Assembly (NCBI GenBank): GCA_963281255.1
Contig: OY725503.1
Location: 2,852,001 to 2,916,000, forward strand
Direction: 5' to 3'
Length of the DNA: 64,000 bases
Origin: Aphrocallistes beatrix
Lineage: Eukaryota; Porifera; Hexactinellida; Sceptrulophora; Aphrocallistidae
Both the position numbers and the translations under genes were made by a program. Numbering within the stretch: the stretch's first letter is position 1; each line of letters begins with the position of its first letter. Positions 1-11,720 of this stretch are shown here, piece by piece. The notes under the pieces were generated by a model. It did no database searches. It had not been told where the DNA came from and saw only the letters and a list, made by a program, of their open reading frames with translations.

Positions 1-146
1 CTGGTTCAGTAATACTAGTGAGTTAAAATCACACGGTGAGTTAAAAACGCACGAAACAGTCCTATTCGATAGATCTGATATTTGAACAACCATTATCACT
101 AAAATCCATAAGAATTAGATATTTACATTTGATATTAATTGATGAA

Positions 147-687
147 CAAACGCGCTTCGTTTGCATGCGCCGCGCGGCTGGTGGACACTGTGTCTGCTGG
201 AGGCGTCCATAGGACGCCTGAGCTTACATTGATTAATTCTATGGGAGATGATATCTCGAAATATGTCTGTCTTACTGTTCAAATCAGTATCACTGGGAAA
301 ATAATCAAATTTGTCAATATTTAATTTTTTGATGCGTGATGATGACGTCATAACAGAGTGATGAGTCGTTGTATTTTGGTGATAGTTGTATCACATTTGT
401 AGAATATTAATTTTCACATTCTATTAAAATTTCAGCCTTCTATCACCTAAAATGGCTGAATTATTGTCGAAAAACTGAAATTTCTAATCATAAAAAAGGT
501 GACAATGCCGTCATAATTCCATGATGAGTCGACATTTTCGTCTGAGCTCAGAACTTAGTGGAGCCAAAAGACTCCTACATGCCAAAAATCAGCTTTCTAC
601 GCCTGGCAGTTTCTTTCAATCAATTCGTCACAGAGATATATATACTATATACATATATACACATTTATCGAGTTTTAATAGGAAGGA
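147..687 (-). mobile_element. Hel-A non-autonomous Helitron
   Basis: A full-length but diverged copy of the dominant repeat. Read on the minus strand it begins TCCTTCCTATTAAAACTCG at 687, has a short TA-rich tract, the conserved body, the GC-rich hairpin block, and ends GCGCGTTTG at 147. It has no transposase; the two short ORFs across it are not conserved between copies, so I treat it as non-coding. Confidence 0.75.
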
Positions 688-922
688 TAATGCACTAATT
701 CGAATTAAATCAATGTATAATTTCAAAATTCTAGACTGTATTGAGTTATGCAGCATTTTACCATTGTGGTCATATTTTAATATTACAAATATAATGTTTT
801 AGCAGAAGATAAGCATGTTCATAGACTGTATCTAGCTTCTTCAAATTGCGAGATCCTTTTCACCAGCTGATTACTACATATTGTACTCTGCTATGATAGT
901 CTATAAAAACACAAGAAAGAAA

Positions 923-1160
923 TTAGAAGTTTGCTAGTAGGTAGACATCAATACAGCAGGAATTAATTAATTTTTTCAACTTTCTCTTTTCGGCACCTTT
1001 GGAAATCATCATCGAATTGTAATTTTTAAAATTATTTGCTAAAAAACAATTCCCAGCTACGAATATAAGCTTCAGAAGGATAAAGAAACCACTTACACCG
1101 CAAGACGAACATTGTTCTCTCCAAAATTGATAATCACGGGCGTCTAATATGACATTCATG
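923..1160 (-). pseudogene. P/THAP transposase C-terminal fragment
   Basis: The minus-strand frame matches the C-terminal tail of the P-element transposase at 50-52 kb. Both share a W-K/R-x-x-C-x-S-C start, a LIF.A.NCF core, N(F/Y)NS and a final basic EKRKLKK. About 78 codons remain and everything upstream is gone. It is an old broken DNA-transposon fragment, recognised only by comparison with the longer copy in this window. Confidence 0.6.
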
Positions 1161-1492
1161 GATGAATCGACAATGATTTAAATATAAATATACTACTCTT
1201 AAATATAAATATACTACTCTTAAATATAAATATCTCTTAAATATACTCTTACTCCTTAGATAAGGTTTGAAATGTTTAAAATAGTTTTTATTTTTTGCCT
1301 AAGTATTGATACCTGGATTCCAACTAGTTTATAAGTCTTAAATTTTAAACATGCAGTAATGAATTAACCACTAATGATTCTTGAAAAAGTTACAAACAAT
1401 TTCGACTTTCAAAGCATGTAACGCTAATTTATTTTATTAAGAACTAATAGCCGAATGTCATTAGAATTGATGCCAGAAATATTTTAATTCAA
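1161..1492. repeat. 21-bp tandem repeat in AT-rich spacer
   Basis: Around 1180-1245 a unit of about 21 bp (TAAATATAAATATACTACTCT) is present three times, the last one shortened. The remainder to 1492 is plain AT-rich DNA in which I see no gene. Confidence 0.6.
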
Positions 1493-1945
1493 TAAACTTT
1501 GTGTCCACCAGAGGCGGCTTTGGGCGCCTGGGGTCACATTGATCAATTATAAGGTAGATAACAATCCCAACGTCTGTCTTACTGTTATAATCGATATCAC
1601 TCCAAAAGTTACAAAATTTGTCAATTTTGAGATTGATGCGTAATCATGACGTCATAACAGGGTGATGAGTCATCATCTTTCGATTATAGTTGCATTATAT
1701 GTGAGCTATACTAATCTACACATTCTATTAAAATTTCAGCCTTCTATCACCAAAAATGACCGAGTTATAGTTGAAAACTGAAATTTCTAATTATAAAAAA
1801 GGTGACAATGACATCATAATTCCATGATGAGTCGACATTTTCGTCTAAGGTCATAACTTAGTAGAGCCATAGCGAAATGACCCACATGCCAAAAGTCAGC
1901 TTTCTATGCCTGGCAGTTTCTTCAATCAATTCGTTACATATATAT
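1493..1945 (-). mobile_element. Hel-A Helitron, 3'-truncated
   Basis: Minus-strand Hel-A body starting inside the hairpin block (the last ~45 bp and the CTTG end are missing). It runs to the conserved segment next to the TA tract at 1945. The CRE-like and AP-1-like sites of the family are partly mutated. Confidence 0.65.
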
Positions 1946-2058
1946 ATATATATACAGTAAGACGATATAATTATTTAGAATCAAAGAACTCTCGAGTATC
2001 CTTAATACTAGAAATCGATTAATGTTTGTTTGTTTGTGTATATATATATATATATATA

Positions 2059-2450
2059 CAGTGGAACCTGTATATAACGGCCACCCAAGGGACTGGAAAA
2101 AATTGGCCGTTATACACAGGTTACCGTTATATACAGGTGATTGTCTTAACCCTAACTAGAATAAAACATAGTTACTACATGTAGTTCCATTATTTGAAGT
2201 AATTACATGAAACTTGTTTATCGTTCGTAACATGTCCTGTAATAAACACATAAAAAGGTGAAAAAGGTGATGGCCGTTATACACAGTTTAAGGGTCAGTA
2301 AGGGACAACAAACGGGTGGCCGCTGGCCGCGTTGAGCAGGTGACCGCTATACACAGGTTCAATATTATGGAATTTCGCACGGGACTGTTCATTGGTGACC
2401 GCTATAGACAGGTGACCGTTATATAGAGTGGCCGTTATAGCAGGTTCGAC
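2059..2450. mobile_element. pogo/Tigger-like MITE
   Basis: About 390 bp with inverted ends CAGTGGAACCTGTATATAACG and, inverted, GTCGAACCTGCTATAACGG. Internal copies of the GGCCGTTATA/CAGGTGACCG motif lie near both ends. TA flanks both sides. The terminal pattern is that of pogo/Tigger-type elements. No coding sequence is present, so it is non-autonomous. It sits in the TA tract of the surrounding Helitron. Confidence 0.65.
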
Positions 2451-2686
2451 TATATGTAACGAATTGATTAAAGAAAATGTCAGGCGGAGAAAGCTGATTT
2501 TTGGCATGTGGGAGTCTTGGCTATGGCTCCTGAAGTTCTGAGTTCAGACGAAAATGTCGACTCATCATGGAATTATGACCTCATTGTTACCTTTTTTATA
2601 ATTAGAAATTTCCGTTTTTCGACCATAACTCAGCCATTGTAGGTGATAGAATGCTGAAATTTTGATAGAATGTGTATATTAATATA

Positions 2687-3582
2687 TCTTATATATTAAA
2701 ATGCTAGGATTTTTTTTTGTTTTTGTTTGTGAGAATTGGCAAGTCGTAGAGATACGAAAATTGGCATGTAGGTTTCAAATGATGAATCTACGATTAAGTT
2801 CTAAGATCTAAGCGAAATTTTCTCACCTCTGTAAAAAAAATGGAAAACAATTTTTCACACCTTTTCTATACAATATTATGTACGGCTTCACTCTCACAAT
2901 AGAAATCATTATACGACAATATTGTAGGCTGTAATTGTAATTAATACTTCAAACAATAACTTATATGAATGTCTCAATTATATATTATAGTGTATGGCAG
3001 TTAAAAAGGTTATTTGTATATTTTCACACCTTTATATACATATTTTCACACGATTTGACGAATTTTGAAAATGATGCTAGAAACTAGCTTCCAACGGTTG
3101 ACAAGGGGTTTTTAGGCGTGTAGATTTCGAATATCATATTTTCAGATCGATATAATAAATTATTTGTATACTTTTGTTTACAATAGATACATAAAGTAAA
3201 CAAATTACAAAAATAGGTTAGAAACTAGCTTTCAACGGTTGACATGGGGTTTTCAGGGGTGTAAATTTCGAATATCATATTTTCAGATCGATATGATAAA
3301 TTATTTGTTTACAATAGATACATAAAGTAAACAAATTACAAAAATAGGCTAGAAACTAGCTTTCAACGGTTGACATGGGGTTTTCAGGGGTGTATATTTC
3401 GAATATCATATTTTCGGATCCATATGAAAAATTATTCGTTGACCTTTTGTTTACAATATATATATATAAAGGAAAAACATCAAAAAATAGTTTAGATTGA
3501 GTAACTCCAGGCGCCCGCAGGGCGACTCTGCGGACACAAAGTGTCCGCAAGCCGCGCAGCGCAAGCAAGCGAAGCGTGCTTG
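2687..3582 (+). mobile_element. Hel-B non-autonomous Helitron
   Basis: This 896-bp element starts TCTTATATATTAAAATGC followed by a T-rich TTTTTGTTTTTGTTTG stretch, a common Helitron 5' style. It ends with the GC-rich hairpin block and AGCGTGCTTG. Joining the flanks (AATATA plus TCTCGAATATG) restores the Hel-A host sequence, so insertion was between A and T with no duplication, as Helitrons do. It contains three tandem internal repeats and no open reading frame of note. Confidence 0.8.
3070..3490. repeat. Three ~130-145 bp tandem units inside Hel-B
   Basis: The phrase AGAAACTAGCTT(T/C)CAACGG begins units at about 3071, 3220 and 3352. Each continues through a TTTCGAATATCATATTTTC segment and a TTTGTTTACAATA segment. 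Such internal minisatellites are common in non-autonomous Helitrons. Confidence 0.75.
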
Positions 3583-3899
3583 TCTCGAATATGTTGCAAC
3601 TATCGAAAAATGATGACTCATCACTCTGTTATGGCGTCATCATTACGCAACAAAGTTTTAAAAATTGACGCATTTTGTGATTTTTGGTGTGATATCGAAT
3701 TTAACAGTAAGACAGACATATTTAGAGATGTTGCTTCCTTTATAACTAATCAATTTGACTCTGGCGCCCACAGGGCGCCTCAGGTGGACACAAAGTATCA
3801 GCCAGCCGCGCAGCGAACGCAAGCGAAGAGCGCTTGTACTATATTAAATAGTCTCTTTCCTGAAACGAATAGTCATAATAAAAGTTAATTGTTAATATT

Positions 3900-4883
3900 T
3901 CAATATTTAATAGGGTATCCACTATTATTCACTACCATTCTACATCTTTTGGGCATTGAATGCCAATATGGTTTCAAAAATTCCGGACTTATCCCATTCC
4001 AACTCTGGTTAAACTTGAACTCAAGTGCAGAAACTGTAGTAGGCCTTCGGTGCGGGAGCCTATTGAGTTGATATTTAATCCAAGCGGACAAATTATCTAT
4101 TGGATTAATTTCCGGGGTTTGACTTGGCCAATCTAATAACTTCCGAGGCATATTTTCTTCCATAAACTTCACAACTTTGGACGTGTGCTTAGGGTCGTTA
4201 TCCTCTACAAGAAACCAGCTATTTTGATGGAAAACCTCTGCCAGGGATAGTAAATACCATTGTAGAATTTTGCAGTATAAGACACCTGTTAAATTCTGAC
4301 GCAGAATATACATAAGGAAAAAGTTTCCATTGAAGAAAATGCCGCCCGGATGTGCACCTTTTGGCTGTGCTTCGGGACAGGTTGCCAGCGTTTTTTCCCA
4401 GCTTTTGTCCACATCTTCACTCTACCTCCATGCAACCAGAAAGGAAGCTTCATCGCAAAAGATAGCATTCCTACAGTATTTTTTCTCGTATTTCCTTCCC
4501 CAATCCATTCTTTTAATACGGTTCTTCTCGGATAGCATGAAGGTTTTAACCGGAAAGACCTTCTTGTACTGGAGTCTTGCAAGTGCTCGCTTAACAGTAG
4601 GTTTACTCACGGCAATATTTAAATTTACATGCATATCTTTGATAGTTTTTGCTCCTTTAGACCTACGAATCTGTTGCGAAAGACTTCCTTTTATTGCGTA
4701 GTACTTTACTGCTGGTCTACCGGCACCTACCCCATGTTCAAAAGTGCGGCCTGTCTTAACGCGGTTGAGTGTATTGTAGACCGTTGCCAGACTAACGGAT
4801 AAAAGTTGAGATATATCCCGAGGAGTGTTCTTACCAACTTCGGATAATACTTTTATTTGTTCCCGCTTAAGTTTCTGGGACAT
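3900..4883 (-). pseudogene. Tc1-like transposase, frameshifted
   Basis: A DDE transposase of the Tc1/mariner superfamily. The N-terminal paired helix-turn-helix (from MSQKLKREQIK, with GRP at the AT-hook-like linker) lies in 4883-4460. The GGRVKMWTKAGKKRW stretch is in another frame (about 4460-4330), and the C-terminal half (VEDNDPKHTS, then DWPSQTPEINPID) is back in the first frame, 4412-3900. Two compensating frameshifts therefore break it. Catalytic positions are D in FCDEASF, D in EDND and, 34 residues later, D where Tc1 elements usually have E. Terminal inverted repeats are not recognisable. It is a dead copy. Confidence 0.8.
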
Positions 4884-5161
4884 TAGAGAAAGTTTGTAAG
4901 CTATTTAATGAAAATATATTTAATAAAAACATAGAGATTGAAAAAAATGATGAAAACTATGAATCCTCCCAAGATTCCACAGCCGCATCCTGTAAAGTAA
5001 AGTGCAAGTTGCTATCATAAGCATTCTAGTAGTTCCACAATACAAAGAAATATAAATAAAATTGATTTCGTCGATGACTATAACTTATTGAATTGATAGT
5101 ACTTGATTTTCTAACAAAAACAAAATTCGAAATAATTATGTCGTCCTACTGCATATATATA

Positions 5162-5689
5162 CAAAAGCTCGCTTCGCTTGCTTGCGCTGCATGACTTTCG
5201 GGCTCTGTGTCCGCCTGAAGCGCACTGTGGGCGCCTGGGGTAACATGATTAATTATAAGGGAGATAAAATCTCTAAATACGTCTGCCCTACTGTTATAAT
5301 CGATATCGCACAAAGAATCAACAAATTTGTCAATTTTTAAAATTTTGATGAGTAATGATGATGTCATAACAGACTGATGAGACATCATCTTTCACTATAG
5401 GTGAGCTATCTCAATCTACACATTCTATTAAAATCTCAGCCTTCTATCACCTAAAATGGCTGAGAAATAGTTGAAAAATTAAAATTTCTAATTATAAAAA
5501 GGTGACAATGGCGTCATAATTCCATGATGAGTCGACATTTTCGTCTAAACTAAGAACTTCGTCGAGCCATAGCCAAAAGATTTCCACATGTCAAAAATCA
5601 GCTTTATGTGCCATGCAGTTTCTTCAATCAATTCGTTACAGATATAGATATAGCCTTACTATTAAAACTCGATTAATGTTTTATGTATA
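5162..5689 (-). mobile_element. Hel-A Helitron plus an adjoining 5' end stub
   Basis: Minus-strand Hel-A from AAGCTCGC-like 3' end at 5162 to the segment before the TA tract at about 5651. It is followed directly by a plus-strand Hel-A 5' end (CCTTACTATTAAAACTCG, 5654-5689). The arrangement is what remains when one copy inserts in the TA tract of another. Confidence 0.65.
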
Positions 5690-6227
5690 CAAGCGCGCTT
5701 CGCTTGCTTGCGCTGCGCGGCTGGCGGACACTTTGTGTCCGCCGGAGGATCCCTTCGGTCGCCTTCGGTCATCATTGATTAATTATATGGGAGATAACAT
5801 CTCTAAATACATCTGCCCTACTGTTATAATCGATATCGCACGAAAAATCACCAAATTTATCAAATTTAAAAATTTTGATGAGTAATGATGACGTCATAAC
5901 AAAGTGATGTGTCATCATTTTGTGATGATAGTTACATGATATGTGAGGTATGTTAGTATATAGATTCTATTAAGATTTCAGCCTCCTATCTCCTATAATG
6001 GCTGGGTTATGCTCGAATAACTCTGTTGCTTAACTTTTAAAAATGTGACAATGACGTCATAATTCCATGATGAGTCGACATTTTGGTCTGAGCTCAGAAC
6101 ATACTGGAGCCATAGCCAAAAGACTCCCACATGCCAAAAAATTAGCTTTCTATCACCGGCAGTTTCTTCAATCAATTCGTTACAGATATATATATATATA
6201 TATTAATCGATATTTTAATAGTAAGGA
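5690..6227 (-). mobile_element. Hel-A non-autonomous Helitron
   Basis: A complete minus-strand copy. The 3' end reads CAAGCGCGCTTCGC on the plus strand at 5690, and the 5' end reads ATTTTAATAGTAAGGA at 6227. The hairpin GGCGGACAC/GTGTCCGCC is intact. It is inserted in the TA tract of the plus-strand copy whose 5' end is at 5654. Confidence 0.8.
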
Positions 6228-6230
6228 TAT

Positions 6231-6425
6231 CAGGGGATTATCTAGGAGCGCGAGACGCTCCTTTAGGCGTATGATTTTAAGCCTCAGTGTTTAGGAGCGT
6301 GAAAATACAGAATAATACCCAATTTACCCTATTTTATAATGCAATTTATAGAATAAGGCGTATGAAAATTTAGGGATTTTAGATTAGGAGCGTATCTCTG
6401 GAGGGCTGTATAATACCCTGGTATA
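6231..6425. mobile_element. Small MITE with TAGGAGCG subterminal repeats
   Basis: Ends CAGGGGATTAT and ATAATACCCTG are inverted repeats with one mismatch. Inside, the motif TTAGGAGCG or its complement occurs about four times, including a small hairpin GGAGCGCGAGACGCTCC. No coding capacity. The family is unassigned; the CAGGG start is compatible with hAT or related elements, but no clear target duplication is visible in the TA-rich flank. Confidence 0.45.
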
Positions 6426-6429
6426 TATA

Positions 6430-6878
6430 TATCTGTAACGAATTGATTGAAGAAATTGTCATGCCCAGAAAGCTGATTTTTGGCATGTTGGAGTCTTTTT
6501 GACTTGGCTCCAGTAAGTTCTGAGCTCAGACGAAAATGTCGACTCATCATGAAATTATGACATAATTGTCACCTTTTTATAATTAGAAATTTCAGTTTTT
6601 CATTTTAAGTGATAGAAGGCTGAAATTTTAAAAGAATATGTATATTAATATATCTCACATATGACACAACAATAATCAAAAAATGATGACTCAATACGCT
6701 GTAATGACGTCATCATTACGCATCAAAAATTAAAAATTAACAAATTTGGTGACTTTTCGTGCGATATCGATAATAACAGTAGTACAGGCGTATTTAAGGA
6801 TGTTAATTCCCATAATTAATCAATGTGCTAAATAAAGTGTCTGCCAGCCGCGCAGTGCAAGCAAGCGAAGCTCGCTTG
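6430..6878 (+). mobile_element. Hel-A Helitron body, 5' end displaced
   Basis: Plus-strand Hel-A body from TCTGTAACGAATTG to AGCTCGCTTG. Its 5' terminus is separated, most likely the stub at 5654, by the nested minus-strand copy and the small MITE. An internal deletion removes part of the hairpin block. Confidence 0.65.
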
Positions 6879-6884
6879 TAACGA

Positions 6885-7680
6885 TGAAAGTCTATTGTAG
6901 TGTCGTACAATAATTTCTATTGTGAGAGTGAACTCATATATAATCTAGCAAAGGTGTGAACAATTATTTTCATTTTTTTGAAGAGGTGTGAAAATTTCGC
7001 TTAGATCTTTGAACTTAATCGTAGTAATATATTTTGACACCTACATGCCAATTTTCATATATCTAAGCCAATTTTTAATCAATTCAGACGAACACAAAAT
7101 AAATCCTAGCTTTTTTGTGACTGGCTTCCAACGGTTGGCATTTGGTTTTAGGGGGTGTAGATTCTAAAAATCGTATTTTCGGATCTATGTGAGAAATTAT
7201 TTGCTAACTTTTGTTTACTATATTCATATAAAGTAATCAAATTCCCAAAATAGGTTAGATTGTGTAACTTCAGTTCCCGCAGTGCGACTCTGCATACACA
7301 AAGTGCCCGCAAGCCGAGCAGCGTAATCAAGCGAATTCCGCTTGTTATATATTAAAACGCCTAATTTGATTTTTTATCCGAATTTATTGAAAGATTGGCA
7401 AGTCTTAGATGTACGAAATTCGCATCTAGGTGTCAAATGATGAGTCTACGATCAAGTTCGAAGATCCTAGAGAAATATTCACACATGTGCAAAAATGGAA
7501 ACAATTTTTACACCTTTTCAATACAAAGTATTTATGGCTTCACTCTCACAATATGAATCATTGTAACGATACTACAATATACTTTTATTGTTATTAATAC
7601 TTCAAAGCAAAATATATCTTAATTTGATTATAGTGTATATGAATGTAAAGGATTTTGCGGATATTTTCACACCATTTAAG
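6885..7680. mobile_element. Hel-B fragments, head to head and tail
   Basis: Positions 6885-7110 match Hel-B in inverted orientation (TATTGTGAGAGTGAA, AGGTGTGAA, ACTTAATCGTAG). Positions 7117-7345 match the tandem unit and the 3' end in plus orientation, ending TTCCGCTTG. Positions 7346-7680 start TTATATATTAAAACGCC and match the 5' half of a further plus-strand copy. None is complete. Confidence 0.6.
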
Positions 7681-8369
7681 GATACATCCCGCGAAAAATC
7701 ATATGATTTGACTTACAGCATACGATGAAAGTAGAGCTATAAGAGATGTAAAGCGTGGGAACGTATCTACTTTTTGAAATATTTAAGCTTTCTAAACCTC
7801 ATTTGATTCTCTATTCTAGTTTTTGAGATACCGCGTCTCAAAGTCTGGTTTCTTCGTTTTTCGGTACACATCCTAATGGTAGACACCCGGTCACTTAAAA
7901 TAAAGCTTAAGACATACCATGTAAACAAATGCTTCCAAAATTGAATTATAGATAGTCTATCATATTTGCCACGTCTTTGGAGCAAAAGAAAGTTAAAATG
8001 ACAAAAAATGTTAATTATATATGTGTCTGAAAAAAAAAGTTCCAATTCCTCCGTCTTTTAGTATATGACTATTAAATCAAAAAGCTATAAGATATCGAAA
8101 ATATAGTGGTCCTACGTTTAATTTATAATGATATGGAACAACTATTGGAATTTTAGCTTTCTATTACGAGGCGATTTTGACTCTTTTAAAAATATGGTCA
8201 ATTTTGAAATTTTAAAGTCCGGAGATACAGCTATTTTAAGTTCAAATATTAAAAACAATGTAAAATAACTCATTAATACTATTCCTCAGAAAACCTCGTG
8301 GAGAATTTTTACATCTATGCTTTTGGGGTCAAAATATATCCCATAAAATTAGGGGTAGTTTTGTACCCA

Positions 8370-8660
8370 AGAGCAACCATATACTATTTCTATTAGGGAT
8401 AGTTTTGTATCCCATGAGCAACCATAGACTATTCTCATTTGGGGTAGATATTCTTAATTATATTAGAAAATAGGTGTGTTCTCCGAGTTTGGTAGTCTGA
8501 AAAAGTGTAGGTGTAGCCGCGTAGGGGGCGTGATAATTCACAGATTGGCCAAGGGGGGCATGGGGTCTAAAAGTTTGAGAACCCCTGCCCTAATAGAAAT
8601 AGTCTATGGTTGCAAATGGGGTACAAAACTACCCCTTAAACGAAACGCATGCTCCAATAT
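8370..8660. repeat. Imperfect palindrome with a hAT-like end
   Basis: GGGGTAGTTTTGTACCC on the left pairs with GGGGTACAAAACTACCCC on the right, flanking a core. The core contains AAAAGTTTGAGAACCCCTG (8569-8587), the form of many hAT terminal repeats. A matching left end may be GTGTTCTCCGAGTTTGG at 8475. I see no clean 8-bp duplication. Confidence 0.4.
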
Positions 8661-8839
8661 GCAACCAAAATTATCGTAATCATAGTCTACAATCTTACTC
8701 ATTCATCAATATAATTTTTTATTGATAATTTCATTGTATTACTGAGCGATCTACTACCATCAGATAGCTAGTTGGACGGTATTTATTTTGATTTTTATGA
8801 GTTAACCTCCTAAAGTTTAGCGTTATTAAAAATTGAAAA

Positions 8840-9203
8840 ATTATTGAAGGTTTTTGACGCATTCACCAATTAGTTTTGAACTTAATTAATAATTTTTTTA
8901 TGATATGGACCTTAACATTGTTTTGGCACCTTTGGAGTAGGGTTTGGAATTATCCGTCTTTCACAAATATCCGGATACCGAATACTTTTTCATGAGTATC
9001 CGGATATCCGATATTCGCCTACAAATAATACCTCTGTCTTTCACATGTATTACTTAAGGATACCGCCCTTGAAAAACCTTGCATGGCGTAAAAAAAACCG
9101 GCAAAATTATTAGAGGTTTTTGACTCATTTACCAATTGGTTTTTAACTTATTTGATATTTTTTAATGATATGGACCTTAACATTGTTTTGGCACATTTGG
9201 AGA
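8840..9203 (+). repeat. ~100-bp direct repeat pair
   Basis: Two copies of a segment containing GATATGGACCTTAACATTG followed by TTTTGGCAC lie at about 8840-8940 and 9100-9203. The DNA between them holds pairs of TATCCGGATA-type motifs. No coding content. Confidence 0.6.
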
Positions 9204-11075
9204 TTATATAACACAAAGATTTAAAAGAATGGGCAAATAAAATCCAAACAAAATAGCTCTATAAGGGAGTTCATTTATATAATGCTCGGGAAATCACAAG
9301 TTTGATCTCAGAATTTAGCGATCACTGAGTCAGAAATAAAATTCTGATTGTTTCAAAAAAAAATTTGTTCGGATCCGACCATTTGTTCATGAGATATCGC
9401 TTATTATAGTTAAAGTTCGGGCATAATATCTCTCTATGGTCCCGAAAGAGGACGATGTCATATCTTAAAAACTATTGAAGATATAGTCTATTATATTCTT
9501 AAATAAAAGGATATATGCGAAAATATATAGGTTCCTCGAACATTCCTTTGTCAAAAAATAAATAATTCTCGACTTATCATTGATTTAATTGTCAATACAA
9601 ATTCTATGGAGAACTTTGAATATATTAGAAAATGGCTAATCTAATCATTAAATATGTGTCCAAATGTGGCTATTATGCTAAATAATGAATACAGTTGTCG
9701 TTAATAATGTGATAGAAAAATTGGAGAACTTTTAATAATTATTTTGAAAGTTCTGGCCTTAGACCTCCCAAATTCGGTCAAAAACCCCTAATTTAAGGTC
9801 CAAAAAGAGATATATCTCTATCTCTGTAAATATAAGCCCAAATTCTTAGTTCTCACTTCCTATTATACTTTTTATGAGGGTACATATAAGATTCTTTGAT
9901 AATAATTGCACTACACCCCATGTAATGTTAAGTTTTAGATTTTTGTCATATGATGAGGTAGCATTTTTGAAAATCCTAACTTCGAAACTAAAGTCGTAGA
10001 CTTTCGCTCTAACTTCCTAATGTACTTTTTGGAAGCTCTTTATTAATTCTAAACTGATAGATTATACTTTGTAGTACCAGGAATATGAATTATTATTCAC
10101 AACTATCTAAAAATATTCGGGTTTAGGGGCCTCAAGGAAATTTCTGGATTTTCAGGGTACTCTTGTTTTTTTTTGTAAATATTTGGTTCGAATATAACTA
10201 AATCAGCAGTATAAATGCGAATAAATGTCTGTGAATGCTTTTGTTTATTATTATTAACTCATTTTACATTCTTCTCAACATCTAAAGTTAAAATATCTAT
10301 ATCTCGGGACTTTAAAATTTCAAAATTGACCGTATTTTCAACTTTAGGTCAAAATCGGTTTGAGATAGAGGTTTGAAAATTTCAAGAGTTGTTCCATATT
10401 ATTAGGCGATGAAATTAGGACCACTTAATTTTCGATATCTTATAACTGGGTGATTTTATTCCTGATTTCCAAAAAAAAAAGATATTTTTCGTCAATTTTT
10501 TCAGATACCGATAAAATTTACAATTTTTGTCATTTTAACTTTCTTTTGGTCCTATGAATTAGCAAATATGGTAGACTATCTATGATTCAATTTTGGAAAC
10601 ATTTGATTCCTTCTGAATGTCCTAAACAATTCCTTGAGTGGCCGGATTTCTAGCATTAATGTGAGGCTAATCTCAAAATTGGAAATTTGGGATGAATATT
10701 AGATTTGTTTTAAAGTGATATATTTCTTAGTCTGATATCCGAACTAGCTTATCTGTAAGTTTTTAAGAAAAATTTCCATTATTCATGCGATTATATGGCT
10801 TCAAAGATGACGTCATTTTATAATTTTGTACAAAAATTCCAAAAAAAAATTTTATTTTAATTTTTACGACTGAGGTACATTGTGTTACAATGTTATAATG
10901 TTGTAGTAGAGATAGAGCTTAGCTCTTTGTTTTATAATGGATGGTATTGTTGCTTGAACAAAGTAAAATGTATGCTGATCATTTATTTAATGATAAAATA
11001 TTTCTAATTAATTTAACAATATGAAAAAAAATCCGCTGCAACGAGTTGACAAAATTATTTCAAAAATTAAAAATA

Positions 11076-11612
11076 CAAGCGCGCTTCGCGCTTGTTTGCG
11101 CTGCACAGCTGGCGGACACTTTGTGTCCGCCGGAGACTCCCTTCGGTCGCCTGGAATCACATTGGTTAATTATAAGGGAGATAACATCTCTAAATATGTC
11201 TGTCCTACTGTGCTAATCGATATCACTCGAAAAATCACCGAATTTGTGAATTTAAAAATTTTTGAAGCGTAATGATGACGTCATAACAAAGTGATGAGTC
11301 ATCATTTTTTGAATAGTAGTTGCATCATATGTGAGGTATGTTAGTACACAGATTCTATTAAAATTTCAGCCTTCTATCTCCTATAATGGCTGAGTTATGC
11401 CCGAATAACTGTGTTGCTTAACTATTAAAAATGTGACAATGACGTCATAATTCCATGATGAGTCGACATTTTGCTCTGAACTTACTGGAGCCATAGCCAA
11501 AAGACTCCCACATGCCAAAAATCAGCTTTCTGAGCCCGGCAGTTTCTTCAATCAATTCGTTACAGATATATATATATATACACAAATAACAATCGAGTTT
11601 TAATAGTAAGGA
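11076..11612 (-). mobile_element. Hel-A non-autonomous Helitron
   Basis: Complete minus-strand copy: CAAGCGCGCTTCGC at 11076, hairpin arms GGCGGACAC and GTGTCCGCC intact, body, TA tract, and terminal AATCGAGTTTTAATAGTAAGGA ending at 11612. It carries clean TGACGTCA sites. It lies in the right arm region of the 7.7-12.1 kb element. Confidence 0.8.
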
Positions 11613-11661
11613 TAATCACTTTTTAAAACATTCTAATCGAGCAAATTTCTTCCTTATTGAA

Positions 11662-11720
11662 TATGCTTCATAACGCAATTTTGATTTTGACATGCTTCAT
11701 AACGCAATTTTGATTTTGAC
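11662..11720 (+). repeat. 29-bp tandem duplication
   Basis: ATGCTTCATAACGCAATTTT followed by GATTTTGAC occurs twice back to back with no mismatch that I can see, suggesting a recent duplication. Confidence 0.75.

Larger units (their letters stand above)
1999..3835 (+). mobile_element. Hel-A Helitron carrying two insertions
   Basis: A plus-strand Hel-A starts TCCTTAATACTAG at 1999, followed by TTTGTTTGTTTG and (TA)n, and ends GAGCGCTTG at 3835. It is interrupted by a pogo-like MITE in its TA tract (2059-2450) and by a Hel-B copy (2687-3582). Removing both leaves an ordinary Hel-A body, so this copy is older than either guest. Confidence 0.75.

Noticed and set aside
139-351. Repeated ORFs of the type MMTHHFAMTSSLLIKILKIDKF... 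and its reverse-strand partner in Hel-A copies
   Set aside because: They recur only because the repeat recurs; start, length and frame differ between copies and substitutions show no coding pattern. Hel-A is non-coding.
11107-11160. Hel-A GC hairpins read as a CRISPR repeat array
   Set aside because: Copies are far apart, embedded in long homologous elements, with no short regular spacers, and the genome is eukaryotic.
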